In this document: piece after piece, positions 26,074 through 33,517 of the stretch
Layout of the letters: each line of letters opens with the position of its first letter
Position numbering within the stretch: the stretch's first letter is position 1
The notes under the pieces: generated by a model
The model's database searches: none
What the model was told of the DNA's origin: nothing
Seen by the model: only the letters and a program-made list of their open reading frames with translations
Origin: Saccharobesus litoralis
Lineage (GTDB): Bacteria > Pseudomonadota > Gammaproteobacteria > Enterobacterales > Alteromonadaceae
Direction: 5' to 3'
Assembly (NCBI RefSeq): GCF_003063625.1
Contig: NZ_CP026604.1
Coordinates: 3,450,065-3,514,064, forward strand
Length of the DNA: 64,000 nucleotides
Position numbers and translations under genes: made by a program

Positions 26074-27327
26074 TTAAATTTTATCGAGCGCTTGATTAAA
26101 GTCAGCTAATAAATCGTCCAAATCTTCGATGCCAATTGATAATCGGATCATATTTTCACTGATCCCCATTTCAGCGCGCCGAGCTGCACCCATCTCATAA
26201 TAAATCGTCGGCGCAACAGGGATGGCTAACGTTCTATTATCACCTAAATGCGTTGAGCATAACACAAGGTTTAACTCATTGATAAAGGTGATAGGATCGG
26301 CATCTGCTAATAGATCAATACTCATTAAACCACCAAAGTACTTAAACTGTTCGGCGGCTAGTTGGTGTTGGGGATGTTGCGGGATCCCTGGGTAGTACAC
26401 TTTTGCAACTTTAGGGTGACGTTGAAAATGGGCTGCAAGGTGCAGGGCATTGGCACAAATGCGATCTAAGCGTAAAGCTAAGGTTTCAGCTCCGACAGAC
26501 AATAAATGACAAGCATCAGAGCTGATACTGGCTCCCATATCCCGTAGGCCTTTTTTCTTAATTTGGGTAATAGCCCATAGTTTAGGATCAGCCTTTTTGT
26601 AGCTATCGGCAATATTGGGATACGTTGTCCAATTAAAATGGCCAGTATCTGTTACCCAACCACCCAATGCATTGCCGTGGCCGCCAAAATATTTGGTTAG
26701 CGAACCTGTGATCAAATCAACACCGTAGCGGCTCGCATCCAGTAAGTAGCTTGGGGTCATGGTTGTATCTAACACAAATACAATATTATGCTGCTGGCAA
26801 AGTTGGCCAAGCCCTTGTAAATCAGCAACTTGAGTCACTGGGTTGGCGATGGTTTCGCTAAACAGTAATCGGCTGTTGGACTTTACTTGTTCGGCAACGG
26901 CTTGTTTATCAGTTACATCAACAAAGCTAACCTCAATGCCAAAATGGGTCAGTTGTTGGAAAAAGCTATTGGTGTTACCAAACAAATAATGGCTGACTAA
27001 AATATGGTCACCCGCTTTGAGTAAGGTTAACATGATGGCACTAATAGCCGCCATGCCAGTTGAGAAAGCGACACTTGCTTGACCGTTTTCTAGTTCGCAA
27101 ATCATATTTTGTAAGGCGTTCATGCTGGGAGTCGAAGAACGAGCATAGGCATGACTAGGGTTACGTCCCTGAAAAACGTCAATTAAGTCTTGAGCATTGT
27201 CGTATTCAAATAATACAGACTTATGCAAAGGCTGATGCACGGCTCCCGCTTCTAAGTTGTTGTGGCGGTCGGCGTGTACGACTCGAGTGGTAAAGCCCTT
27301 GGCTTTGGTTTCTCCCTGCGCTTTCAT
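26074..27327 (-). CDS. Cystathionine gamma-synthase family PLP enzyme
   Basis: A 417-residue Cys/Met-metabolism PLP enzyme. YARSSTPSMNALQNMICELE is the phosphate-binding Tyr/Arg region. FSTGMAAISAIMLTLLKAGD binds the cofactor. FVLDTTMTPSYLL contains the pyridine-N Asp, and GSLTKYFGGHGN contains the Schiff-base Lys. These enzymes cleave or form C-S bonds (gamma-synthase, gamma-lyase); the exact reaction is not given by these motifs. It is divergent from an OsmC gene, with 60 bases between starts, so the two may share a regulatory region linked to sulfur or oxidative metabolism. Confidence 0.88.
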   Translation of the reverse strand: MKAQGETKAKGFTTRVVHADRHNNLEAGAVHQPLHKSVLFEYDNAQDLIDVFQGRNPSHAYARSSTPSMNALQNMICELENGQASVAFSTGMAAISAIMLTLLKAGDHILVSHYLFGNTNSFFQQLTHFGIEVSFVDVTDKQAVAEQVKSNSRLLFSETIANPVTQVADLQGLGQLCQQHNIVFVLDTTMTPSYLLDASRYGVDLITGSLTKYFGGHGNALGGWVTDTGHFNWTTYPNIADSYKKADPKLWAITQIKKKGLRDMGASISSDACHLLSVGAETLALRLDRICANALHLAAHFQRHPKVAKVYYPGIPQHPQHQLAAEQFKYFGGLMSIDLLADADPITFINELNLVLCSTHLGDNRTLAIPVAPTIYYEMGAARRAEMGISENMIRLSIGIEDLDDLLADFNQALDKI

Positions 27328-27387
27328 TCAATTCTCTTCTGTGACAAACTCCAAACACTTTGAGTATAGTGTGATTTCCAAAAATTT

Positions 27388-27819
27388 ATGTCAAATCAAA
27401 TAGCTAAAGTCACGTGGAAAGGTGACAGACAATTTTCAGGTAAAACCGCAACGGGTTATGATGTTTTGATGGATGGCGGTTCGGCTGTCGACGGTCATCG
27501 TATTGCGCCAGGCCCAATGGAATTGATATTGCAAGGGTTAGCGGGTTGTTCGTCAGTTGATGTAGTGACAATTCTGCAAAAGAAAAAGCTGGATTTGAAA
27601 GCCTGTGAGGTTGAGATCCAAGCGACGCGTTCGCAACAGATCCCTGCTGTTTTTGCTCAGATCAATTTACATTTTATTATCTCAGGGCAGGGCATATCAG
27701 GCAAAGCAGTCAATCAAGCGGTCAGTTTGTCGGTTGATAAATATTGCTCGGTGGCCAAAATGTTATCGGACGGCGGAGTGGTTGTCAGCCATAGCTTTGA
27801 GATTAAGCCAACTTGCTAA
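27388..27819 (+). CDS. OsmC family protein
   Basis: A 143-residue OsmC/Ohr-type protein. Key pieces are the N-terminal TWKGDRQFSGKTATGYDVLMDG, the catalytic-site helix MELILQGLAGCSSVDVV with the first Cys, and VDKYCSVAKMLSDGG with the second Cys. The two-cysteine pattern fits thiol-dependent (hydro)peroxide reduction in the family, though the YhfA/OsmC-like branch is less well understood. Cytoplasmic. Divergent from the PLP lyase. Confidence 0.88.
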   Translation: MSNQIAKVTWKGDRQFSGKTATGYDVLMDGGSAVDGHRIAPGPMELILQGLAGCSSVDVVTILQKKKLDLKACEVEIQATRSQQIPAVFAQINLHFIISGQGISGKAVNQAVSLSVDKYCSVAKMLSDGGVVVSHSFEIKPTC

Positions 27820-28204
27820 GTTTGCCTGCCTATATGTTTGTATAGGGTAACTATTCAGCGTAATTAATCTACCGACTTTTATTGAAAATAGCTGTTTAGG
27901 AATATCAAGTTTTTTGTGAGCGAGCATTTATGCTTGCAGAGCCTGCAAACCTGACTGACTAAAAGAGCAAGGCTACAATATAACCTAATTCACCTACAAC
28001 AAGGCTAATGGTGTTGCAAATATAAATGGTTAGAAGTCCGTAGTTTGAGATGCTGGATAGTAACTGTAAAGGTATATTTACATACACTGTCGGTCGTTAA
28101 ATTTTCTATATATGCCAAATTGAACCACACTTAAATGATGGTTTATTAATTTAAACCTCAATGTAGCAATATTTAAGTGGCAAAGTTAGTGCGGCAAAAA
28201 TAGC
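27820..28204. other. Intergenic region before phhA
   Basis: This 385-base stretch holds a copy of the short dispersed repeat (27916-27951) and the likely phhA promoter. No extra gene is seen, and no clear operator could be picked out. Confidence 0.5.
27916..27951 (+). repeat. GCATTTATGCTTGCAGAGCC repeat, copy 4
   Basis: TGAGCGAGCATTTATGCTTG followed by CAGAGCCTGCAAACC matches the inverted copy at 20021, and it is preceded by AGTTTTTTG. The related AATTAATCTACCGACTTTT block lies about 45 bases upstream, whereas in copy 2 it is adjacent to the core. The unit is therefore either split here or joined there. Confidence 0.75.
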
Positions 28205-28975
28205 GTGGCAAAAGGCAAGTATACCGCCAAGCCAGTGGATAGACTTGGTAATATCGATTGGACCCATTCAGAGCAAGATCGCTGGCAACGATTAGTTACC
28301 CAGCAGTTAGCCGTGCTACCAGGGCGTGCTTGTAGGGAATATTTGCATGGGTTAGAAACCTTGGCGATCCATGCTGATGCGATCCCTTGTATACCTCAAT
28401 TGAATCAAGTGTTAACCGAGGCTACGGGATGGGCGGTTAAGCCTGTACCGGCCCTTATTGATTTTGACCAATTTTTTTATTTACTCAGTCAACGACAATT
28501 TCCGGTTGCAACATTTATTCGTAGTGAGGCTGATTTTAATTTTTTGCAAGAGCCCGATATATTTCATGAGGTTTTTGGCCATTGCCCTTTATTAACCCAT
28601 CCTGCTTTTGCAAATTTCACTCATGCTTATGGACAATTAGGTTATCAGGCTAATCATGCACAGCGGATCTATTTAGCTCGTTTATACTGGTTTACCGTTG
28701 AATTCGGTATTATTCATTCTTCTCTTGGGCGGCGAATTTATGGTGGGGGTATTCTTTCCTCAGTGCAAGAAACGCTCTACGCCCTCGATAGCCCATTACC
28801 AGAGCATGTGCCTTTTAACCTAGATTCAGTTCTACGCACACCGTACCGTATTGACCACTTACAACCTAAATACTTTGAAATTAATGAGTTAGATGAATTA
28901 TTTTGCATTACTAAATTGGATTTACTGGCTAAAATTAAACAAGCGCAGCGAAAAGGTTTAATTAAACAACATTAG
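28205..28975 (+). CDS. phhA: Phenylalanine 4-monooxygenase
   Basis: A 256-residue aromatic amino acid hydroxylase that converts phenylalanine to tyrosine with tetrahydrobiopterin-type cofactor and O2. The iron ligands are visible: two His in DIFHEVFGHCPLL and the Glu in YWFTVEFGI. YGGGILSSVQETLYAL is the usual conserved C-terminal block. Length agrees with bacterial single-domain enzymes. The start is GTG 28205. phhB follows 10 bases later, so cofactor recycling is co-expressed. An aromatic/aspartate aminotransferase 6.4 kb downstream might act in the same catabolic route. Confidence 0.95.
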   Translation: MAKGKYTAKPVDRLGNIDWTHSEQDRWQRLVTQQLAVLPGRACREYLHGLETLAIHADAIPCIPQLNQVLTEATGWAVKPVPALIDFDQFFYLLSQRQFPVATFIRSEADFNFLQEPDIFHEVFGHCPLLTHPAFANFTHAYGQLGYQANHAQRIYLARLYWFTVEFGIIHSSLGRRIYGGGILSSVQETLYALDSPLPEHVPFNLDSVLRTPYRIDHLQPKYFEINELDELFCITKLDLLAKIKQAQRKGLIKQH

Positions 28976-28985
28976 AGGTTGGGTT

Positions 28986-29366
28986 ATGTCTGCAATCATC
29001 CAAGAATTATGTAAAAGCCAATGCGAGCCCTGTCGGGTTGGCGCTCCTGTTTTGCCTAAAGCAGAGCAATTGCAATTGCTTGAGGGGCTTGATGGCTGGC
29101 AAGTGATAGAGGTTGATGGTATTGAACAAGTGACCAAGTTTTTTGATTTTAAAAATTATATTCAAGCCATGGAGTTTACTAATCATATTGCCGAGTTAGC
29201 CGAAAAACACGGTCACCATCCTGCAATATTAACCGAGTGGGGTAAGGTTACTGTGACTTGGTGGACACATAAAATTAAAGGCTTACATAAGAATGATTTT
29301 ATTATGGCCGCCCATACTCAAGAGATATATCACCAACGTATTGAAGAAGCGTTGGCTAATATTTAA
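28986..29366 (+). CDS. phhB: 4a-hydroxytetrahydrobiopterin dehydratase
   Basis: A 126-residue pterin-4a-carbinolamine dehydratase. The active-site His pair is in EKHGHHPAIL, and the distal TWWTHKIKGLHKNDFIMA matches the family (VxVxxxTHxxxGLxxxDxxxA). It dehydrates the carbinolamine left by PhhA and so regenerates the cofactor. The ATG follows AGAGG by 6 bases. The N-terminal CKSQCEPCRVGAPVLP stretch is present in many proteobacterial members. An A/T-rich hairpin (AAAAGATT/AATCTTTT, 29387-29407) may end the operon. Confidence 0.95.
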   Translation: MSAIIQELCKSQCEPCRVGAPVLPKAEQLQLLEGLDGWQVIEVDGIEQVTKFFDFKNYIQAMEFTNHIAELAEKHGHHPAILTEWGKVTVTWWTHKIKGLHKNDFIMAAHTQEIYHQRIEEALANI

Positions 29367-29406
29367 CTAGCACCTTTTCAATAAAGAAAAGATTTGTTGA
29401 ATCTTT

Positions 29407-29517
29407 TGTAGGTCGAGGCTCGCCTCGCCAAAGGCTGCAAATATTAGGCAATATTGCGCTTAGAAACTAAGCCTTTAGCAGCTCTGCTGCTATCGTCGAA
29501 ATAAATTTCGACCTACA
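29407..29517. repeat. 111-bp element with perfect 10-bp terminal inverted repeats
   Basis: TGTAGGTCGA at the left end is the exact inverse of TCGACCTACA at the right end. Inside are GAGG-CTCG-CCTC, GCAGC-TCT-GCTGC and GTCGAAAT-AA-ATTTCGAC hairpins. It is non-coding and MITE- or REP-like, distinct from the TATAGTC family. Only one copy lies in this window. Confidence 0.75.
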
Positions 29518-29553
29518 TGAATTTGATTTTATCGATACCTAGGAGCTTTATAC

Positions 29554-30891
29554 GTGTTGCGACATCCGCTTAGTTTTAATCTGAGCAAATTAATTAATCT
29601 TATTGTGTTGTCTTGGTGTAGCTTTAATCTGTGTAGTCAAACAATAGCCAGCGACAACTCAGACAAAGTTGCTTTACCGCAATCTAGCCAATCGGCTCAT
29701 TTATTGTTTCAACAGTTTGAAGAGCAAGTATTTCAAATACAATTAATCGAAAACAGTAGTAATAAAAAATCGTCAATCGGCTCTGGTTTTGCTATTGGTG
29801 CCGAACAAATAGTGACAAACTACCATGTTGTATCAAGCTTTATTCATCACCCTGAGTTGTATCGCATTCAGCTGTTAGACTCGCAACAACGGCTTATCGC
29901 GGCGACATTGTATGACTTTGATGTGGTTAATGATTTAGCGGTATTAACAATTAAAGATAATTTAGCGTTAACTGGCTTAGCCTTGGCGAAAAATGCACCG
30001 CAGCAAGGCGATGCCATTTATTCGATAGGTAATCCACATGATTACGGCATGATAGTTGTACCCGGTACTTATAATGGTATTACCGCTAATAGCTTTTATC
30101 AGCGCATCCATTTTACAGGCTCGATTAACCCTGGTATGAGCGGCGGACCCGTGCTGAATGAAGCGGGTGAGGTTATTGGGGTTAATGTCGCAACAGCGGG
30201 CAATCAATTAGGCTTTTTAGTGCCTTTAATGCGACTTAATAGCTTATTGAGTAAACCACAACCCGCTGCTTTAGCTAATGCAGAGCAGTATCAAAAGTAT
30301 ATTGAATTGCAACTGGTTGCCAATCAGCAAAAACTGGTAGACGCTTTAATTGAACATCAGTGGCCCAAAGCCAATTTAGGTGCTGCTTATGTTTTTTCTG
30401 AAGTCGCACCCTTTGTACCTTGTTGGGGAGGCTCTAACGCCGATAAAGAAAAAGATATGTATCGATATAGCGATATTAATTGTCGGAACAAAGAGCAAAT
30501 CTACGTTAGCCGAGAGCTACGCACAGGTGCAGTTGAGGTGCAATTTAGTTGGATAGAACGGCATAAGTTAGACAGTTGGCAGTTTTCTACTTTATTGAGT
30601 AAGTCTTTCGATATGGCCGGTCCGGGTAATCGAGCTGGCGAGAAAGATGTAACGAATTACAGTTGCAGTCAGGACTTTGTTAACTTACCTATGCAAAAAA
30701 CACCTGCACAAACCGCCTTGTGTGTACGTAATTATAAAAAGTATCCAAGCTTATTTGACGTGCTGTATATGGCGGTGTCTAGCCAAAACGACCAGCATGC
30801 GTTACTCAGTCATTTTACCTTGTCCGGCGTTAATAAAGATAATGCTAATCGCTTTACCCGTAAATTCATGGAGTTAATTGAATGGCAATAA
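29554..30891 (+). CDS. Exported trypsin-like (HtrA-type) serine protease with unknown C-terminal domain
   Basis: A 445-residue protein with an N-terminal signal peptide (about 33 residues, ending near TIASD). The catalytic triad is readable: His in VTNYHVVSS, Asp in VVNDLAVL, Ser in NPGMSGGPVLN. No PDZ domain follows; instead residues 230-445 form a domain I do not recognise, with several Cys (CWGGSN, DINCRNKEQ, NYSCSQDF). GTG 29554 is used, 7 bases after AGGAG. The next gene, an FHA membrane protein, overlaps its 3' end by 10 bases, so they are translationally linked. A periplasmic regulatory or processing protease is likely. Confidence 0.85.
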   Translation: MLRHPLSFNLSKLINLIVLSWCSFNLCSQTIASDNSDKVALPQSSQSAHLLFQQFEEQVFQIQLIENSSNKKSSIGSGFAIGAEQIVTNYHVVSSFIHHPELYRIQLLDSQQRLIAATLYDFDVVNDLAVLTIKDNLALTGLALAKNAPQQGDAIYSIGNPHDYGMIVVPGTYNGITANSFYQRIHFTGSINPGMSGGPVLNEAGEVIGVNVATAGNQLGFLVPLMRLNSLLSKPQPAALANAEQYQKYIELQLVANQQKLVDALIEHQWPKANLGAAYVFSEVAPFVPCWGGSNADKEKDMYRYSDINCRNKEQIYVSRELRTGAVEVQFSWIERHKLDSWQFSTLLSKSFDMAGPGNRAGEKDVTNYSCSQDFVNLPMQKTPAQTALCVRNYKKYPSLFDVLYMAVSSQNDQHALLSHFTLSGVNKDNANRFTRKFMELIEWQ

Positions 30892-31847
30892 TCGTTCAAC
30901 TGTTGGCTCGCAACGGTAAAGTCGCGTCGCAAATTAAGTTAGAAAAAAATGTAGTACAACTAGGGCGAGGTTTTGACAACGACGTCATTATTGATGATCC
31001 GCATGTTTGTGCTGAACATGCGCAAATACAAGTATCAGAAGATGGGATATTAAGTATATCGGACCTTGGCTCGATTAATCGGGTATATGATAAACAAAAG
31101 CAACCTGTTGGTTTGTATAAAACCTTTAATAGTGGCGCGATTTTTTATCTGGGTAAGCAAAAAATTCAAGTATTTGATTCTGCTCACCCTGTTGCAGAAA
31201 CCGTTGCTATGACGTGGTACGAGAATGTCGCGGATTGGTTTTCAACCAAACGTACGGTTTTTCTATTGTACCTTGTCACCTTGTTGCTAACGGGGTTCAG
31301 CCAGTACTTTACAACTACAGTCGAGTTTGAAGCTAAGCAACTCGTCGAGCCATTAATTGTCACCAGTTTGGCCATGTTAGCTTGGCCTATATTTTGGAGT
31401 GTAATAGCCCTATTTTATCGGCATGAAGCGCGCTTTTGGGCTCATTTATCGACATTTTTATCCATTATGTTGATAGGCGAATTAGCCAGTATGTTGGCGC
31501 GAGTGGTCGGTTTTAATGCCGGTGGGGCCAGTGGCTATCAACTTGAATTATTGTTTGGCTTTATTTTAAGTGTTGTGGCTATTCGCTTTAGCTTGTATTT
31601 ATTTAACCAAAAGTCAGGCTTTCGACCTATTTTTACTAGTGCCACATTAACTGTAGCTCTTTACGGGACCATGCTGGGTGCTTGGCATGCCAAGCAGCCG
31701 GATTTTAGTCAATACCCAGATTATGCGGCCAACGTTCTGCCATCCTTGTTTTTGTTTGATTCAGGTAAACCGATTGATGATTATTTAGCCGGCAGCCAAA
31801 CTATTTTTGACATGGCCCAAACGGAAGCGAAAAAAGATCTCAAGTAG
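30882..31847 (+). CDS. FHA-domain protein with multiple transmembrane helices
   Basis: A 321-residue protein. Residues 1-95 form a forkhead-associated domain: VVQLGRGFDNDVIIDDPHV, then CAEHAQIQVS and DLGSINRVYD, with the phosphothreonine-contacting Arg, Ser/His-like and Asn positions mostly kept. After residue 110 come about five transmembrane helices. FHA domains read phosphothreonine peptides, but no Ser/Thr kinase gene is in the window. It overlaps the protease gene by 10 bases. The pair could form a membrane signal-and-proteolysis unit, which is an inference. Confidence 0.82.
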   Translation: MAIIVQLLARNGKVASQIKLEKNVVQLGRGFDNDVIIDDPHVCAEHAQIQVSEDGILSISDLGSINRVYDKQKQPVGLYKTFNSGAIFYLGKQKIQVFDSAHPVAETVAMTWYENVADWFSTKRTVFLLYLVTLLLTGFSQYFTTTVEFEAKQLVEPLIVTSLAMLAWPIFWSVIALFYRHEARFWAHLSTFLSIMLIGELASMLARVVGFNAGGASGYQLELLFGFILSVVAIRFSLYLFNQKSGFRPIFTSATLTVALYGTMLGAWHAKQPDFSQYPDYAANVLPSLFLFDSGKPIDDYLAGSQTIFDMAQTEAKKDLK

Positions 31848-31853
31848 CTTTAA

Positions 31854-31881
31854 CACTACTGACAATACGCTGTCAGTAGTG
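31854..31881 (+). terminator. 11-bp hairpin after the protease-FHA operon
   Basis: CACTACTGACA and TGTCAGTAGTG pair perfectly around ATACGC. There is no T run, so it may be a weak terminator or an mRNA 3' stabiliser. Confidence 0.6.
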
Positions 31882-31901
31882 GGTTAATACACTTCTCCTT
31901 G

Positions 31902-31956
31902 TTGAGTGTCTTGATACTCAATTCAATGCAAATTAATACTCAAAACAATTTGAGTA
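31902..31956. promoter_or_regulatory. Repeated TTGAGT/ACTCAA dyads upstream of the ABM-like gene
   Basis: TTGAGT at 31902 and ACTCAA at 31916 form one dyad. TACTCAAA (31937-31944) and TTTGAGTA (31949-31956) form a second, perfect 8-bp dyad with a 4-base spacer. Four copies of the same half-site before one start look like operators for a dimeric repressor. The WYL regulator just downstream is the natural candidate, by inference. Confidence 0.55.
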
Positions 31957-31980
31957 ATTGACAAAATAAGGAGAAGCAAA

Positions 31981-32328
31981 ATGACAACCACAGTAATAGA
32001 ATTAGTGACTTATAACCTCAAAGCGGGGATCAGCGCTGAGCAACTAAAAGCAGTTCACCCACAGGTAAATGATTTTTTAATGGCGCAAGACGGTTTTATG
32101 TATCGTTCATTGTCTAATGACAAAAGTGGTTTGTTATATGACATTGTTTATTGGCGAGACATGGCAAGTGCTAAAAAAGCTAGCGAAGCATTTATGGCTT
32201 CTACAGCAGGGCAGGCGTTATGTCAGTTGACGGATATGGATTCAGTGACGATGCGCCATATGCCAGTGAGCACTGAAGCTATGATATGTTCGTCTTCATC
32301 GGAATCATCAGAGCCTGCTCTCATTTAG
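31981..32328 (+). CDS. Small ABM-like (dimeric alpha/beta barrel) protein
   Basis: A 115-residue protein with the beta-alpha-beta pattern of antibiotic-biosynthesis-monooxygenase-like proteins: VIELVTYNLKAGISAEQL, then FMYRSLSNDKSGLLYDIVYW and SAKKASEAFMASTAGQALC. The catalytic role is uncertain; many members are heme- or quinol-related or of unknown function. AAGGAG lies 7 bases before the ATG, the strongest ribosome site in this region. The last residues (CSSSSESSEPALI) run into a 20-bp tandem duplication that includes the stop codon. Upstream dyads suggest repression by the downstream WYL protein. Confidence 0.75.
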   Translation: MTTTVIELVTYNLKAGISAEQLKAVHPQVNDFLMAQDGFMYRSLSNDKSGLLYDIVYWRDMASAKKASEAFMASTAGQALCQLTDMDSVTMRHMPVSTEAMICSSSSESSEPALI

Positions 32329-32353
32329 TGAGACCTGCTCTCATTTAGTGAGA
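32314..32353 (+). repeat. Perfect 20-bp tandem duplication across a stop codon
   Basis: CCTGCTCTCATTTAGTGAGA occurs twice in direct succession (32314-32333 and 32334-32353). The first unit encodes the last residues and TAG of the ABM-like gene. Each unit contains a CTCA-TTTAG-TGAG dyad, which could form a small hairpin. Confidence 0.9.
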
Positions 32354-32364
32354 ATTGTTAAAGT

Positions 32365-32540
32365 TATAGTCAAAGCGATCAGGTTTTAGGGGAAGCCGTC
32401 AAAGCTACCGCGTCCTGCTCTCGCCCCTTACCTGCATCCATGCAGGCAAGCTTCGAGACCCCATGAGCATATGCTCTATTATGTGATTGGGGCGAGTAAG
32501 CGCTGACAATGAACCATAAGTCCTGAGCGAGAAGACTATA
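32365..32540 (+). repeat. TATAGTC modular element, copy 3 (176 bp)
   Basis: It keeps the terminal repeats and the GAGCATATGCTC palindrome. In place of the AGGTTTC/GAAACCT hairpin it has a variant segment with GCTACCGCGTCCTGCTCTCG. The central stem is CCTGCAT-CC-ATGCAGG (32431-32446), a paired change relative to copy 1. It lies between the ABM-like gene and the WYL regulator. Confidence 0.88.
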
Positions 32541-32584
32541 CAAAGAATAAAGCGAGGTGAAAGCCTCGCCTAGGTTTAATATAA

Positions 32585-33277
32585 ATGCGAAAAGCGGAAC
32601 GGTTATTTCAAATATTAACAATATTGCGAGGGCGGCGAACCGTTATTACTGCGCAGCAATTGGCAGATATATTGGAAGTGTCAGAGCGCACGATTTATCG
32701 TGATATTCAAGCGATGTCGTTATCTGGTATACCCATAGAATCTGAGGCGGGTATTGGTTATCGTCTTAAGCCTGATTTCACTGTTCCGCCCTTAATGTTC
32801 ACAGAAGAAGAAATTGAAGCTTTGTTATTAGGCACGCGTATGGTTGAAAATTTAAGTCACAAAGCCATGGCGCAAGCAGCCAGTTCGGCCTTGTCTAAAA
32901 TCCATGCGGTACTGCCGGACAAGTTACATCGCCAATCGGTGCAGCAACCCGAATGGCTGCTAGTGTTTAATACCCAAGCTGACGCTACCGCTAAAGCTAA
33001 TCAAACCCTATCGAGTGCAATAAAATCGCAGCAAATATTGCATATGTCTTATACCGATGAACAAGGCCGTCAAACCGAGCGTGATATTTGGCCTTTGGGG
33101 TTAATATATTGGGGTAAAACGTGGACTGTTGTGGCTTGGTGCACTAAGCGTGACGATTATCGAATGTTTCGTTTAGACCGGATCCGCCAACTACAGCCAT
33201 CCGGCAAAACTTTTCAATTGAATGCTGATATTAGTTTGCAGCAGTATATAGCCATAGAAACAGCCAAACATTGTTAA
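32585..33277 (+). CDS. HTH/WYL-domain transcriptional regulator (YafY type)
   Basis: A 230-residue regulator. The N-terminal winged helix is RKAERLFQILTILRGRRTVI, then TAQQLADILEVSERTIYRDI and QAMSLSGIPIESEAGIGYRL. The WYL domain follows, with ILHMSYTDEQGRQTERDIWP and DDYRMFRLDRIRQLQ. WYL domains sense ligands, sometimes nucleic acids or small molecules. The likely target is the ABM-like gene upstream with its TTGAGT dyads. The ATG is at 32585, 44 bases after a TATAGTC element. No strong Shine-Dalgarno is seen. Confidence 0.88.
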   Translation: MRKAERLFQILTILRGRRTVITAQQLADILEVSERTIYRDIQAMSLSGIPIESEAGIGYRLKPDFTVPPLMFTEEEIEALLLGTRMVENLSHKAMAQAASSALSKIHAVLPDKLHRQSVQQPEWLLVFNTQADATAKANQTLSSAIKSQQILHMSYTDEQGRQTERDIWPLGLIYWGKTWTVVAWCTKRDDYRMFRLDRIRQLQPSGKTFQLNADISLQQYIAIETAKHC

Positions 33278-33436
33278 CTTGAAAAATGTATTTTGCGTAT
33301 GTTTCTTGCGATTCAGCAGGCATAGCATATGTAAGTTTCAGACGATAATGTCTAATTGAACGATATAATTGGGCACCAGCAAAACCGGAATAGGTTAATG
33401 GAAATAACTTTGATTCGTGAGTCATTTTATTACGTT

Positions 33437-33459
33437 AAACGCAAGCTACTTGCGTTTTT
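33437..33459 (+). terminator. Rho-independent terminator after the WYL gene
   Basis: AAACGCAAG and CTTGCGTTT form a perfect 9-bp stem with a CTA loop, followed by TT. It lies 160 bases after the stop codon. Confidence 0.7.
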
Positions 33460-33517
33460 GTTGCCAGCAAGCTAGTTTGGTGGCAAACACTAAATCAGAG
33501 CCAGTGAGTGGCCGAAC

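Noticed and set aside
5857-27951. CRISPR array from short repeats
   Set aside because: Copies are kilobases apart and in both orientations, with no regular spacers and no cas genes.
30882-31847. FHA gene as part of a type VI secretion locus
   Set aside because: No Tss genes are nearby, and the domain is followed by membrane helices, unlike TagH.
31958-31963. TTGACA as a -35 box for the ABM-like gene
   Set aside because: It is only 18 bases from the start codon, too close for a promoter; it overlaps the leader.
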